Origin: Coriobacteriaceae bacterium AM113-163
GTDB taxonomy: Bacteria > Actinomycetota > Coriobacteriia > Coriobacteriales > Coriobacteriaceae
Assembly (NCBI GenBank): GCA_027673765.1
Contig: JAQDWB010000019.1
Coordinates: 1-39,969 of the forward strand
Length of the DNA stretch: 39,969 nt
Direction: 5' to 3'
The notes under the pieces are model-generated. The model was not told the DNA's origin. It saw only the letters and a program-made list of their open reading frames with translations, and did no database searches. Each line of letters begins with the position of its first letter. Positions within the stretch are counted from its first letter, which is position 1. The position numbers and the translations under genes are program-made. Positions 22,780 to 31,241 of this stretch are shown piece after piece.

Positions 22780-23985
22780 ATGACCACCCCCGACGAAAAG
22801 ACACTCGCCACGCTCACCAAGCTGTTTGAGGAGGAGTTTGGCCCCATCGGCGATCGCCAGGTGCTCTATGTGCACGCGCCCGGCCGTTCCGAGATCAGCG
22901 GCAACCACACCGATCACGAGGGCGGTCACGTTATCGCCGGCTCGCTCGATGTCGCCGTCGACGGCATCGCCGTGGCAACCGATTCCAACAAGGTCCGCGT
23001 CGCCGACGAGGGCTACCCCACGTTTGAGATTACCCTCGACACGCTGAATGTTCAGGAGTCCGAGAAGGGCACGTCCGCAAGCCTCGTGCGCGGTATGGCC
23101 CACGAGGTCGCAGCGCTTGGTGTTGAGCCCCAGGGCTTCGACTTCGCCTTCACCTGCTCCGTCCCCTCGGGTGGCGGCCTTTCCAGCTCTGCCGCCGTCG
23201 AGGCCGCGTACGGTCGTGCCATGGAGGCACTCTGGGGCGCGCCCGCCATTGAGCCCGTCACGCTCGCCCAGATGAGTCAGCGCACCGAGAACAACTACTA
23301 CGGCAAGCCCTGCGGTCTGATGGACCAGGCCGCTGTGTGCCTGGGCGGCCTTGCCTACATGGACTTTGAGGACCAGGCCCAGCCTAAGACCCAAAAGCTC
23401 GAGCTCAACTTTGAGGATCACGGTTATGCGCTTGTGCTCGTTAAGGTTGGCGCCGACCATGTGGCAGCTACCGACGACTACGCCGCCGTTCCGCGCGAGA
23501 TGCAGGACGTCGCCGCCGAGTTTGGCAAGGCACGCCTGTGCGAGGTCGACGTTGCCGACTTTGACGCTAAACTCCCCGAGCTGCGCGCCAAGCTGGGCGA
23601 CCGCGCCTGCCTGCGCGCCGTTCACTACTGGTACGAGAACGGCCTGGTCGACAAGCGCTGGGCAGCTCTGAACGCCGGCGACATTGACCAGTTCCTGGTC
23701 CTGACGCGCGAATCCGGCGCCAGCTCCGCCATGTACCTGCAGAATGTTGTTGCCAAGCTGGGTTCCGAGCAGCCTTCCATGTATGCCTTGGCACTGGCCG
23801 AGCATGTGCTCGACGGCCGTGGCGCCGTTCGTATTCACGGCGGCGGCTTCGGCGGCACCATCCAGGCCTTCGTGCCGCTCGATCTGGTCGACACCTTCAT
23901 TGCCAAGATGAACAGCTGGCTGGGCGAGGGCTCTGCCCGTCACTACGCCATCTCTGACAAGGGGGCTTATGCGGCATGGCTGTAA
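22780..23985 (+). CDS. galK: Galactokinase
   Basis: A 401-aa cytosolic GHMP kinase that phosphorylates alpha-D-galactose at C1, the entry to the Leloir pathway. It has the galactokinase signature PGRSEISGNHTDHEGG (a variant of the usual GRxNxIGEHTDY) near residue 30, the ATP loop CSVPSGGGLSSSAA and the C-terminal RIHGGGFGGT motif. GGAAAGGA precedes the ATG at 22780; the longer frame from 22708 runs through an operator. The stop overlaps the start of galT, so the two are co-translated. The promoter is covered by LacI-type operators. Confidence 0.93.
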   Translation: MTTPDEKTLATLTKLFEEEFGPIGDRQVLYVHAPGRSEISGNHTDHEGGHVIAGSLDVAVDGIAVATDSNKVRVADEGYPTFEITLDTLNVQESEKGTSASLVRGMAHEVAALGVEPQGFDFAFTCSVPSGGGLSSSAAVEAAYGRAMEALWGAPAIEPVTLAQMSQRTENNYYGKPCGLMDQAAVCLGGLAYMDFEDQAQPKTQKLELNFEDHGYALVLVKVGADHVAATDDYAAVPREMQDVAAEFGKARLCEVDVADFDAKLPELRAKLGDRACLRAVHYWYENGLVDKRWAALNAGDIDQFLVLTRESGASSAMYLQNVVAKLGSEQPSMYALALAEHVLDGRGAVRIHGGGFGGTIQAFVPLDLVDTFIAKMNSWLGEGSARHYAISDKGAYAAWL

Positions 23986-25604
23986 TGACCGACGTGCGCG
24001 AGGCTGCACAGAGCCTCATCGAATATGCCATCCACCGATCGATGATCGGACAGGACGATCGCATCTGGGCATACAACACTATTTTGGAGTGCATCGGCGC
24101 CACGGGCCCCGCGCTCGACATGGCTTGGGCGCTCAAGACCGAGAAGATTTCGCTCTTGCACCCCGATACGCTCCCCGACTTTGACCTGGAGGGCACGCTT
24201 GCCGCGCTTTCCGAGGCCGCCGTTACCAACGGTGCCGCCGAGGACACGGCGTCGGGCCGCGACCGCATCGCCATGCACATCATGGGCGTACTCATGCCGA
24301 GGCCTTCGGTTGTAAACGAGGAGTTCAACGGACGTATGGGCGTCAACGAGCCCCGCGCCGCGACCGACTGGTTCTACGGCCTGTGCTGCGACGCCGGCTA
24401 CGTGCGCCGTGCCGCCATCGCGCGCAACATCAAATGGAGCGCCCCCACCAACTGGGGCGATCTTGAGATCACCATCAACCTCTCCAAGCCTGAGAAGGAC
24501 CCACGCGATATCGCCGCGGCTGGTGCCGCAAAGAACACGGGCGAGAAGTATCCCGCCTGCCAGCTCTGCATCGAAAACGAGGGCTATCCCGGACGCTCCG
24601 CCGCAGCCGACGGCGGCGCTCACCCCGCTCGCCAGAACCTGCGCATTATCCCCATCCAGCTCAACGGCGAGCGCTGGGGTTTCCAGTACAGCCCGTACGC
24701 GTACTTTAACGAGCATTGCATTGCCATGAGCTCCGAGCATCGTCCGATGCACGTCGACCGCAAGGGCCTGACCTGCCTGCTCGACTTTGTGGACCTGTTC
24801 CCGCATTACTTCATCGGCTCCAACGCCGACCTGCCTATCGTGGGCGGCTCGATCTTGTCGCACGACCACTTCCAGGGCGGCGCGCACGAGTTCCCCATGA
24901 TGCATGCCGCCGAGGTCTCGCAGTTTAGCGTGCCCGGTTTTGACCAGGTCACCGGCACTGTGCTGCAGTGGCCGCTCTCGGTGCTGCGCCTGCGCTCGCA
25001 TGACCGCGCTCAGCTGCTCGACGCTGCCGAGAAGATTATCCTCGCCTGGCGCGAGTGGACCGACGAGTCTGTGGGCGTTATCGCGCACACGGCCGACGGC
25101 GTAGCGCACAACACCGTGACGCCCGTCATCCGCCGCGTCGACTCCCGCGGCAACGCCGGCGGCGAGATTTACGAGGCCTACCTGGCGCTTCGCTGCAACA
25201 TCACGACCGACGAGCATCCGCTGGGCGTTTTCCACCCGCATGCCGAGTACCATCACATTAAGAAGGAGAACATCGGCCTGATCGAGGTCATGGGCCTGGC
25301 CATTCTGCCGCCGCGCTTGGTTCCCGAGCTCGGCGCTGTCCGCGAGCACCTGCTAGCGGCCAAGGCCGATGCCAGCTACGATCTCGCCGGTGCGCTCGAG
25401 GGCGATGATCTTTGCCGCAGCCACGCTGCATGGGCCGAGGACGTTTTTGCCCGCCGCGCCGACGAGCTTACGGCCGACAACGCCATCGATATCCTGCACG
25501 AGGAGGTCGGCGTGGTGTTTGGCCACGTACTCGACAACGCCGGCGTCTTTAAGTGGGACGAAGCCGGCCGCGCCGCCCAGCAGCGCTTTATCGACTCGCT
25601 GTAA
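23976..25604 (+). CDS. galT: UDP-glucose-hexose-1-phosphate uridylyltransferase (class II GalT)
   Basis: A 542-aa cytosolic enzyme that transfers UMP between UDP-glucose and galactose 1-phosphate, the second Leloir step. It belongs to the longer GalT class found mainly in Firmicutes and related gut bacteria, with the SILSHDHFQGGAHEFPM active-site region (about 295-311) in place of the HPHxQ of the classical enzyme. It starts inside the last codons of galK (ATG at 23976, or ATG at 23985 overlapping the galK stop). No galE is in the window. It ends at a very strong terminator. Confidence 0.93.
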   Translation: MAVMTDVREAAQSLIEYAIHRSMIGQDDRIWAYNTILECIGATGPALDMAWALKTEKISLLHPDTLPDFDLEGTLAALSEAAVTNGAAEDTASGRDRIAMHIMGVLMPRPSVVNEEFNGRMGVNEPRAATDWFYGLCCDAGYVRRAAIARNIKWSAPTNWGDLEITINLSKPEKDPRDIAAAGAAKNTGEKYPACQLCIENEGYPGRSAAADGGAHPARQNLRIIPIQLNGERWGFQYSPYAYFNEHCIAMSSEHRPMHVDRKGLTCLLDFVDLFPHYFIGSNADLPIVGGSILSHDHFQGGAHEFPMMHAAEVSQFSVPGFDQVTGTVLQWPLSVLRLRSHDRAQLLDAAEKIILAWREWTDESVGVIAHTADGVAHNTVTPVIRRVDSRGNAGGEIYEAYLALRCNITTDEHPLGVFHPHAEYHHIKKENIGLIEVMGLAILPPRLVPELGAVREHLLAAKADASYDLAGALEGDDLCRSHAAWAEDVFARRADELTADNAIDILHEEVGVVFGHVLDNAGVFKWDEAGRAAQQRFIDSL

Positions 25605-25650
25605 TGATCCCTTGGGGACGGAGGAAAACGGATCATTTCGTCTTCAAGAC

Positions 25651-25691
25651 AACGGCGCCCGCCGGCAACGTCGCCGGCGGGCGCCGTTTTT
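25651..25691 (+). terminator. Intrinsic terminator of galK-galT
   Basis: AACGGCGCCCGCCGGC pairs perfectly with GCCGGCGGGCGCCGTT, followed by TTTTT. It lies 47 bases after the galT stop. Confidence 0.9.
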
Positions 25692-25717
25692 GAGTGTAGT
25701 CATTAGGGACGCTCTTT

Positions 25718-25769
25718 AGTCATTGGGGACGCTCTTAAACGACCAGTCATTAAAGAGCGTCCCCAATAA
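25718..25769. repeat. Dispersed palindrome with GGGGACG core, copy 2
   Basis: CATTGGGGACGCTCTT pairs with AAGAGCGTCCCCAATAA. It matches the copy at 469-522, and an extra partial unit (GTCATTAGGGACGCTCTT) precedes it at 25699. Confidence 0.65.
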
Positions 25770-25797
25770 TTACGTCGATGTTTTGGCAACGACAGCG

Positions 25798-25897
25798 AAA
25801 ACCCGCCAGAGCGAGCAAGGTGCCTTGAAACGAGACGGCATTGACCTTCTGATCATGCCGCCGCAGTTGAAAGGCAGATTGCCGCTCTGGCGGGTTT
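25798..25897. ncRNA. Three-hairpin structured element, copy B
   Basis: AAACCCGCCAGAGCG pairs with CGCTCTGGCGGGTTT as an outer stem. Inside are GCAAGGTGCC (25815), a central GGCATTGACC...GATCATGCC hairpin (25837-25859) and GGCAGATTGCC (25873), with TTGAAA linkers on both sides of the centre. Compared with copy A at 5538-5624, the AAGGT and AGATT outer hairpins have swapped places while linkers and centre align. Conserved pairing with changed sequence in the outer stem supports a folded RNA or cruciform. It lies downstream of lacC (minus) and galT (plus). Confidence 0.45.
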
Positions 25898-25910
25898 GCA
25901 GCGTCGGCTG

Positions 25911-25938
25911 GTTACGGTGTTTGGTAAAACGCCGTAAC
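25911..25938 (-). other. Hairpin abutting the lacC stop codon
   Basis: GTTACGGTGTTT pairs with AAACGCCGTAAC (one G-T pair) over a GGTA-type loop, ending one base before the lacC stop. It resembles the hairpin beside the aroG stop (599-626) in position and sequence. Confidence 0.5.
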
Positions 25939-25939
25939 T

Positions 25940-26875
25940 CTACAGTTCAGTCACGACAACGTTGTTGTAGATCTCGTCCCAGCGGTCCATGACCAGGTGG
26001 CCGGTCTTGGGATCCATGGCGTTAAGCTTGCCGCAGGTATTGGCGGTCTTGAGCACCGTGACATCGTCGGCACCAGCAGCAATGGCATGCGCAAAGCCGG
26101 CGATGGTCGAGTCGCCGGAACCCGTCGCGTTCACAGCCGCAATCGCGGGCGTCTTGGCGCGGAACGCGCGGCCCTCATGGAAGCCCACCGAACCGGCAGC
26201 CCCCATCGAAACGACAACCCAGGGGATACCGGCAAAGCGGTCATCGGCGGCAAGCGCCTCGCGCAGGGCATCGACATCATCAGTCGTAAAGGACGTACCC
26301 AGCAGGCCGTTAATCTCGGTCAGGTTGGGCTTTACGAGCTCAGGCTTAGCGTCAGACTCCAGCGCGGCCTCCAGCGATGCACCCGAGGTGTCGAGCAGCA
26401 CCTTGGCGCCCGCCTCCTCGGCGATCTTGACGAGCTCGGCATAGTAGCCGGCATCGACGCCACGCGGCAGCGAGCCCGAAAGCGTCACAACGTCCGCCTT
26501 CGCTGCAAGCTCGGCGAACTTGGCCGTAAAGGCATCGAGCTCGGCGGGAGCGATCTGCGGGCCGCTCTCCAGCAGCTCGGTCTGATTGCCCTCGTGCAGG
26601 ATATTCAGGCAAATGCGCGTCTCACCGGCGATGGGCACAAAGTCGTTCTTGACGCCGTCGGCATCCATAAGCTCGGCCATATAGGCACCCATGTGGCCGC
26701 CGAGCAGACCGGTCGCGAGCACATCGTCGCCCAACTGCAGCAGCACGCGGCTCACGTTGAGGCCCTTGCCGCCAGCGGTCTTTTCGGGCGTCACGCGGTT
26801 CACGTCGTCGATAATCAGCTTGTCGAGTTGATAGCGCGTATCGATCGACGGGTTCATGGTAACGGTCAGAATCAT
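25940..26875 (-). CDS. lacC: Tagatose-6-phosphate kinase (PfkB/LacC type)
   Basis: A 311-aa cytosolic sugar kinase expected to make tagatose 1,6-bisphosphate from tagatose 6-phosphate. It is a PfkB/ribokinase-fold protein with TVTMNPSIDTRY at the start, the GGKGLNVSR motif (about 37-45), TLSGSLPRG and the catalytic NATGSGDST motif near residue 250. 1-phosphofructokinase is the close alternative in this family; the tagatose role is inferred from the lacA-lacB-lacX-lacC order. AGGAG precedes the ATG at 26875. It is the last gene of the minus-strand cluster, 56 bases after lacX. Confidence 0.85.
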   Translation of the reverse strand: MILTVTMNPSIDTRYQLDKLIIDDVNRVTPEKTAGGKGLNVSRVLLQLGDDVLATGLLGGHMGAYMAELMDADGVKNDFVPIAGETRICLNILHEGNQTELLESGPQIAPAELDAFTAKFAELAAKADVVTLSGSLPRGVDAGYYAELVKIAEEAGAKVLLDTSGASLEAALESDAKPELVKPNLTEINGLLGTSFTTDDVDALREALAADDRFAGIPWVVVSMGAAGSVGFHEGRAFRAKTPAIAAVNATGSGDSTIAGFAHAIAAGADDVTVLKTANTCGKLNAMDPKTGHLVMDRWDEIYNNVVVTEL

Positions 26876-26931
26876 GTTGAACTCCTGTTTCCGGGGCACG
26901 ACACGCGCAGCCCCAAACATACGATAGCTCG

Positions 26932-27813
26932 TTAAAGGATCTCGATCTCAAAACCGCGAGTGACGGTCTCCCCCGGCTTGGCAACCAGGCAGCCACGCTT
27001 GTGCTCCAGAATATCGTCCTCGTCGGAGCAGGTGGACAGGCCGCCCCACGGTTCCACGGCCACAAAGTCGCCCTCGGGCTTGCTCCACACAATCAGGTAT
27101 GGCATATCAGGGAACGTCAGGCGCACGCCCTTGTCCTCGGTTTTCTTGGTCAGCGTAACCACGCGACTGTCGAGCACGTCAAAGATGGTCTCCGCGAAGT
27201 CGAAGAGTTCGTGGGTCAGCGGCAGGTTCTGGCCGATCATGGGGTTCTTGCTGCGATGCTCAACATCAATCAGGCCCGTCGAGGGAACGGCGGTACAGAG
27301 CTCGGCGGCCTCACGCTGATCAAAACGAAGCTCATAGTCGTCATAGGACTCGCCCTCGTCGAGCGGGCACTTAAAGCCGGGGTGGCCACCCACAAAGAAT
27401 GGCATATCCTCGGTGCCCTCATTGGTCACCTCGTACGACACGGCCACCTTAGCCGCATCGATCGTGTAGCGCGCGACGATCTTAAACGGATACGGATACT
27501 GCTCGAGCAGTTCGGCGTGGTCGGCAGAGCTTAGGCTCAGCGCAACCATGTTGTCACCCTGCTCCTCGAGCTTCCACTCCTGCTTGCGGGCAAAGCCGTG
27601 GCGGGCAAGCTTGACCTCGCGGCCGCCCATGGTCATCGCGCGACCGTTACGAAGGCCGCCGCAAATCGGAAAGCAAATGGGCGCCTGGCCCGACCAGACC
27701 GAAGGATCGCCCTGCCACAGGTACTCGCGACCGTTGGCTTTAATCGAAGTGAACGATCCGCCAGCCGTGCTCAGTGTCACACGAACAGAACCGTTATCAA
27801 GAACAAACTCCAT
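26932..27813 (-). CDS. lacX: Aldose 1-epimerase-like protein (LacX type)
   Basis: A 293-aa cytosolic protein of the galactose-mutarotase fold. The N-terminal GGSFTSIKANGREYLWQ, the ICGGLRNGRA segment, GGHPGFKCPL (catalytic-type His, about 142-151) and the Glu-containing VAVEPWGGLS near the C-terminus match LacX/YeaD-like epimerases. LacX genes accompany lactococcal lac operons, but their exact substrate is not settled; a phosphorylated or free hexose is likely. GGGAAGG precedes the ATG. It sits between lacB and lacC. Confidence 0.82.
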   Translation of the reverse strand: MEFVLDNGSVRVTLSTAGGSFTSIKANGREYLWQGDPSVWSGQAPICFPICGGLRNGRAMTMGGREVKLARHGFARKQEWKLEEQGDNMVALSLSSADHAELLEQYPYPFKIVARYTIDAAKVAVSYEVTNEGTEDMPFFVGGHPGFKCPLDEGESYDDYELRFDQREAAELCTAVPSTGLIDVEHRSKNPMIGQNLPLTHELFDFAETIFDVLDSRVVTLTKKTEDKGVRLTFPDMPYLIVWSKPEGDFVAVEPWGGLSTCSDEDDILEHKRGCLVAKPGETVTRGFEIEIL

Positions 27814-27932
27814 AGGAGCCTTCCCTTTCGTACGCCAGCCCGCCGAGTCAATAGGGCTGATAGAAAACCGGCCCGCGCCCCCTCACAGAAACGCGAGCCG
27901 TCAACGGACTAGTAAATTACGCCGGATACCCG

Positions 27933-28457
27933 CTAGTCATGGTATTCGCCGCGGTCCCACTTCTCGAGGAACTCGTCAAAGAAGTGCGGGTCAGCCTGAG
28001 CCTCGGCATCGGCCTTATTGCAAGCGTCGATCTTGGCGATTAGGGCATCGTGCTCGGGGGTCTTCTCGTAGGGCTCCTCCAGGAAGGCAAGCATGATGTC
28101 GGCCATCAGGAACTCGCCGGTAATCTTGCCGCCAAAGCCCACGATGTTGGCGTTGAGCTCGCGACGGGCATACAGGGCAGAGGTCATGTCGCGGACCAGG
28201 GCACAGCGAGCGCCGGGGACCTTGTTGACGGCGTTGGTAATGCCGATGCCGGTGCCGCACAGGGCCACGCCAAAGTCGGCCTTACCGCTGGCAACAGCCT
28301 CGCCCACGGCCTTACCGTAGATGGGATAGTGCGTACGGGTGTGGCTGTAGGTGCCACAGTCGAACACCTTGTAGCCAGCCTGCTCCAGGCGGTCGGCCAG
28401 ATAGATCTTCTCGTCCGTAACGATATGGTCGCAACCGATTGCGATGGTCTTCTTCAT
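27933..28457 (-). CDS. lacB: Galactose-6-phosphate isomerase subunit LacB
   Basis: The 174-aa catalytic-type subunit of the heteromeric isomerase that turns galactose 6-phosphate into tagatose 6-phosphate. It belongs to the RpiB/LacAB fold, with the early GCDHI motif, the [17 protein letters not shown] segment and [19 protein letters not shown], which carries the conserved active-site cysteine and phosphate-binding loop. The ATG follows AAAGGACG. It lies 63 bases after lacA. The 119-base gap to lacX holds no gene. Length matches known LacB (about 171 aa). Confidence 0.93.
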   Translation of the reverse strand: MKKTIAIGCDHIVTDEKIYLADRLEQAGYKVFDCGTYSHTRTHYPIYGKAVGEAVASGKADFGVALCGTGIGITNAVNKVPGARCALVRDMTSALYARRELNANIVGFGGKITGEFLMADIMLAFLEEPYEKTPEHDALIAKIDACNKADAEAQADPHFFDEFLEKWDRGEYHD

Positions 28458-28520
28458 CAGAACGTCCTTTCGTCTGAATTCACAAGTTGAGGTAGAAGTT
28501 CGAGTTCTCGGTGGCTCTCG

Positions 28521-28949
28521 TTAGGCCATCTTGTTGAGCATGTCGACACGGATCTGGTGACGGCCGCCGGCGTACTGGGCGCGCAGGAACTCGCGGGCGA
28601 TCTTCTTGGCGACCTCGGTGCCCACAACGCCCGGGCCCATGGTGACCATGCGCGAGCCGTTGTGCTCGCGGGTCATGTAGGCGGAACGCTCGTCGGAAAT
28701 GTTGGCGACGACCATGCCCTTAATCTTGACGGCGGCCATATAGGAGCCGACGCCGTACTTATCGAATGCGAAGCCCTGGGAATCCTTGTGCTCCAGCAGG
28801 TCCTTGGCAACGGCGGTCGCGGAATCGACAAAGTCCGCGGCAGGGGTCTCGGAATAGTCGACGACCTCGTGACCGTCGGCGATGAGCATCTCCTTGATGG
28901 ACTCCTTCATCGACATACCGTCGGCATCGGAAGCGATTACAACCCTCAT
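28521..28949 (-). CDS. lacA: Galactose-6-phosphate isomerase subunit LacA
   Basis: The 142-aa partner of LacB in galactose-6-phosphate isomerase. It has the RpiB/LacAB start (VVIASDADGMSMKESIKEML), the FDKYGVGSYMAA segment in place of the catalytic CGTG loop, and the ARSAY-like DERSAYMTREHNGSRMVTMG region. The loss of the cysteine fits the known division of labour between LacA and LacB. AAGGAGG precedes the ATG. It is the first gene of the lacA-lacB-lacX-lacC cluster. The upstream region holds LacR-like and ACCGTTTACGG motifs. Confidence 0.92.
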   Translation of the reverse strand: MRVVIASDADGMSMKESIKEMLIADGHEVVDYSETPAADFVDSATAVAKDLLEHKDSQGFAFDKYGVGSYMAAVKIKGMVVANISDERSAYMTREHNGSRMVTMGPGVVGTEVAKKIAREFLRAQYAGGRHQIRVDMLNKMA

Positions 28950-29055
28950 GACATCCTCCTTGAGAGATACGCAGGTGCGTAGTTTCTGTTTGGAAGTGTT
29001 GAATCGCGTTCAGGTCCGGGCATCTGAATGTGCGGTTCTTCACTGTTCATGTTTA

Positions 29056-29132
29056 TTTGAACACATTCGAACATAGGTTGCAACCATTATTTGTTTAACT
29101 TTGTTCTTTTTTGAACAAATACCGTTTACGGT
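29056..29132. promoter_or_regulatory. lacA control region: LacR-like sites and ACCGTTTACGGT
   Basis: TTTGAACACATTCGAACA (29056-29073) has the same layout as sites before lacF and galM. TTTGTTC and GAACAAA form a perfect inverted repeat around six T (29100-29119). ACCGTTTACGGT (29121-29132) is a perfect version of the motif seen near agu and gal promoters. All lie upstream of lacA on the minus strand. Confidence 0.6.
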
Positions 29133-29183
29133 TGATTGCCGACCGTTTGAGCCCGGCGCAGACGTAGCGACCATGTGTTCAAC

Positions 29184-29220
29184 AAACAAAAGGGCGGCCG
29201 AGAACGTGTCTCGGCCGCCC
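29184..29220 (-). terminator. Intrinsic terminator of the membrane-protein gene
   Basis: GGGCGGCCGAG and CTCGGCCGCCC form a perfect 11-bp stem. On the minus strand TTTTGTTTGTT follows. It lies 38 bases after the stop of the gene at 29258. Confidence 0.85.
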
Positions 29221-29257
29221 CTTCGGCGGTATTCCCCGGTATATACAGCTGTTTTAG

Positions 29258-30271
29258 CTACTCAGACTGCCTGTTCTTCTTGGCATGTTTGGACGGAGCG
29301 CTCAAGAAACGACCCGTCAGATAGTTCGCGGGACCGGAGATATCAATCCCCAGCAGGGTGTGGCCCAGCCACAGAAACGCCACAAGCACCAGCAGCGGGA
29401 TAACGCACGAGGTCACGATCATCACGATGACGCCTTCGATCAGATCGGTCACCTGATGCACGATCTCATCGGTCATCTGCTTGGCACCGCTGGTCACCGA
29501 TGTGACGAGACCCGAGGCGCCGTCGGCAAGCTGCTCAAGCACATTCTTGGACTCTGTGGACTCGGTCTTTTTCTTGCTTGCCTTGGAGCTGTCGCTATCT
29601 GCCGCACTCGCAGCGTCGGCCGCCTTTTGCTCGGCTGCCTCGATGCTCACTCGATACGTTTCGTCGACCTTTTGCGACACCCATACGCTTGCAGGCACCA
29701 ACGCCATGCCGATCACGGCAACCACCAGCACGCGCGTCGCCACGCGGCGCAGGACGGCGCTCGTGCTCCAGCGCCCGTGAATGCCGAGCGACACCGCAAA
29801 GAGCACCAACGCAAGCGGGATTAAGATGCCCAAGCCAACCGACCACAAAATCGTGAGCAAATATTTTTCTAGGTATAGCACGGCAAGCACGATACCAAGG
29901 TTGCCTGAAAGCTGCGCGAGCTGCTCGGCGACCGGCGTTCCCGTATCACCCGGCAACGCCGTAATGCCCGCAGACAGCGCCACGCACGAGGTCGTGAGCG
30001 CCAGTACGTTACCTTTCTTTTGATCGATGACCTCGATGGTGGAGTCCCAAGTCTTGGTATCGGCAAAATGCGGACGAGCTACAAAGCCCGACAGCAGCGC
30101 CAGCACCACGAGCGCAACGATAAAGCCAATCTGCAGCTTTTTGTTTGCGCACACGACATCGGACAGGCTGGGCTGCAGCTCGGTTACCGTCGTATGCTCG
30201 GTTATCTGGACAGGACGCCCATGAGCCATCTCATACGCGTCTCTTTTTTGAATTGATCCGTTGTCCGGCAT
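29258..30271 (-). CDS. Multi-pass membrane protein of unknown function (337 aa)
   Basis: I do not recognise the family. The first 45 residues are polar and cytosolic-looking. A membrane helix at about 48-66 (IGFIVALVVLALLSGFVA) is followed by an extracytoplasmic stretch, then helices at about 95-115, 125-165 and 185-205. A polar Ala/Ser/Lys segment (about 215-250) looks flexible or coiled-coil, and a last hydrophobic pair at about 282-310 precedes a basic tail. GAGGAGG precedes the ATG. It has its own terminator and stands between lacA and lacF, but nothing in its sequence ties it to sugar uptake. Confidence 0.8.
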   Translation of the reverse strand: MPDNGSIQKRDAYEMAHGRPVQITEHTTVTELQPSLSDVVCANKKLQIGFIVALVVLALLSGFVARPHFADTKTWDSTIEVIDQKKGNVLALTTSCVALSAGITALPGDTGTPVAEQLAQLSGNLGIVLAVLYLEKYLLTILWSVGLGILIPLALVLFAVSLGIHGRWSTSAVLRRVATRVLVVAVIGMALVPASVWVSQKVDETYRVSIEAAEQKAADAASAADSDSSKASKKKTESTESKNVLEQLADGASGLVTSVTSGAKQMTDEIVHQVTDLIEGVIVMIVTSCVIPLLVLVAFLWLGHTLLGIDISGPANYLTGRFLSAPSKHAKKNRQSE

Positions 30272-30384
30272 TTGGATACCTCCTCATTCCGGCCTGTATT
30301 GCGGTGGAAAGTATACCCACCCATCGAAAAACCGAACGGCAGGAGGCGCAACAAGCTGCTGCATGATCCGCCCGCCATGAAATG

Positions 30385-30522
30385 GGCCCATCTACTACGT
30401 TTAACCGCCCATCCCCGACCATGCCACAAAGCGAAAAAACAAAACCGCAGGTAGAAGTCCTGCGATTTTTCATGAAACGCGGGTGTGGTCGGGGGTATCG
30501 GGTTAAACGTAGTAGATGGGCC
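30385..30522. repeat. Long inverted repeat with about 40-bp arms
   Basis: The left arm 30385-30425 starts GGCCCATCTACTACGTTTAA and the right arm 30482-30522 is its reverse complement over the first 22 bp. After a short mismatch zone the pairing resumes (CCCCGACCA with TGGTCGGGG). An inner CGCAGG/CCTGCG hairpin with an ATTTTT tail lies in the centre. It resembles the element at 17900-18024 in design. The 417-base gap 30272-30688 holds no gene. Confidence 0.75.
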
Positions 30523-30628
30523 GTTTTCGTGGCGAGCGTTGCCAACCGCCCCTCGGAAGACGGAGGAAAGCGGGTCATCTTGGCCTGTTGAGCCCAATTT
30601 CACCGCAACCAAGACAGAAGGGATACAG

Positions 30629-30661
30629 AAAAACCCTGCCGCGGATAGCGGCAGGGTTTTT
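30629..30661 (-). terminator. Intrinsic terminator of lacF
   Basis: AAAACCCTGCCGC and GCGGCAGGGTTTT are perfect arms over a five-base loop with a T-run on both strands. It lies 28 bases after the lacF stop on the minus strand. Confidence 0.85.
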
Positions 30662-30688
30662 GGAAGGGGATGAGGTTGTGCGAGCTCG

Positions 30689-31027
30689 TTAGGCGAGCTT
30701 AGCCTCGAGTGCGGCGATGCGCTTATAGGCATCGATGGTAAAGCGGGTCTGCTTCTCCAGGATCATGGTGGTCATGAGAGTATCCTGAGCGTGAGCCATG
30801 ATGAAGGTCATCTCCATCTCACCGCCGCCGGCCTCCTGCGAAAGCAGCTTGGTCTGCGTGTCGTGGGCGCCGATAAGTGCATCGCTGGCATCCTTGTGCA
30901 GCTGCTCGGCCTTCTCAAAATCACCCTCGCGAGCAGCATCGAGCGCTGCAAGCAGATCGGTCTGGGCGTCGCCCGCGTATGCGACAATCTCGAATCCAAC
31001 CATCGAGATTTCTTCTTTGGTTGCCAT
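30689..31027 (-). CDS. lacF: PTS lactose-type EIIA component
   Basis: A 112-aa cytosolic phosphocarrier of the lactose/cellobiose PTS. It would accept phosphate from HPr and pass it to EIIB of LacE. The protein is all-helical, with the trimer-forming segment VAYAGDAQTDLLAALDAA (Asp for metal) and the phosphorylated His in FIMAHAQDTLM (about residue 79). Length is typical for the family (about 105 aa). GAAAGGAA precedes the ATG. It is transcribed opposite to lacE and sits downstream of a LacI regulator with its own promoter region, an unusual split from lacE. Confidence 0.93.
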   Translation of the reverse strand: MATKEEISMVGFEIVAYAGDAQTDLLAALDAAREGDFEKAEQLHKDASDALIGAHDTQTKLLSQEAGGGEMEMTFIMAHAQDTLMTTMILEKQTRFTIDAYKRIAALEAKLA

Positions 31028-31111
31028 ATTGCGTTCCTTTCACATATGAACCAACGGAGAGCATCGCGTCCGGGCATACGCGCTGCGCTGTGTATGGCAG
31101 GAACATTAACA

Positions 31112-31210
31112 TTCAAACAAAAAAGAACAGCGCAAAACGTAATTTCGAGCTGTGAACGGTTACTTTTCACCCGTGAACGGTTTTTAAACCAATCTGAACA
31201 TTCTCGAACA
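31112..31210. promoter_or_regulatory. lacF control region: two LacR-like sites and two GTGAACGGT motifs
   Basis: TTCAAACAAAAAAGAACA (31112-31129) and TCTGAACATTCTCGAACA (31193-31210) share the TTYRAACA-N5-GAACA layout. CTGTGAACGGT (31150-31160) and CCGTGAACGGT (31171-31181) lie between them. The cluster is in the 214-base gap between the LacI gene and lacF. Confidence 0.6.
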
Positions 31211-31241
31211 CAATTTGCGGCAACCCAAACAGGTCCGCACC

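Noticed and set aside
22753..24009. Open frame of 418 codons opposite galactokinase
   Set aside because: It is an antisense shadow; codon bias and motifs belong to galK on the plus strand.
23967..25349. Open frame of 460 codons opposite galT
   Set aside because: It is an antisense shadow with low-complexity composition; galT is certain on the plus strand.
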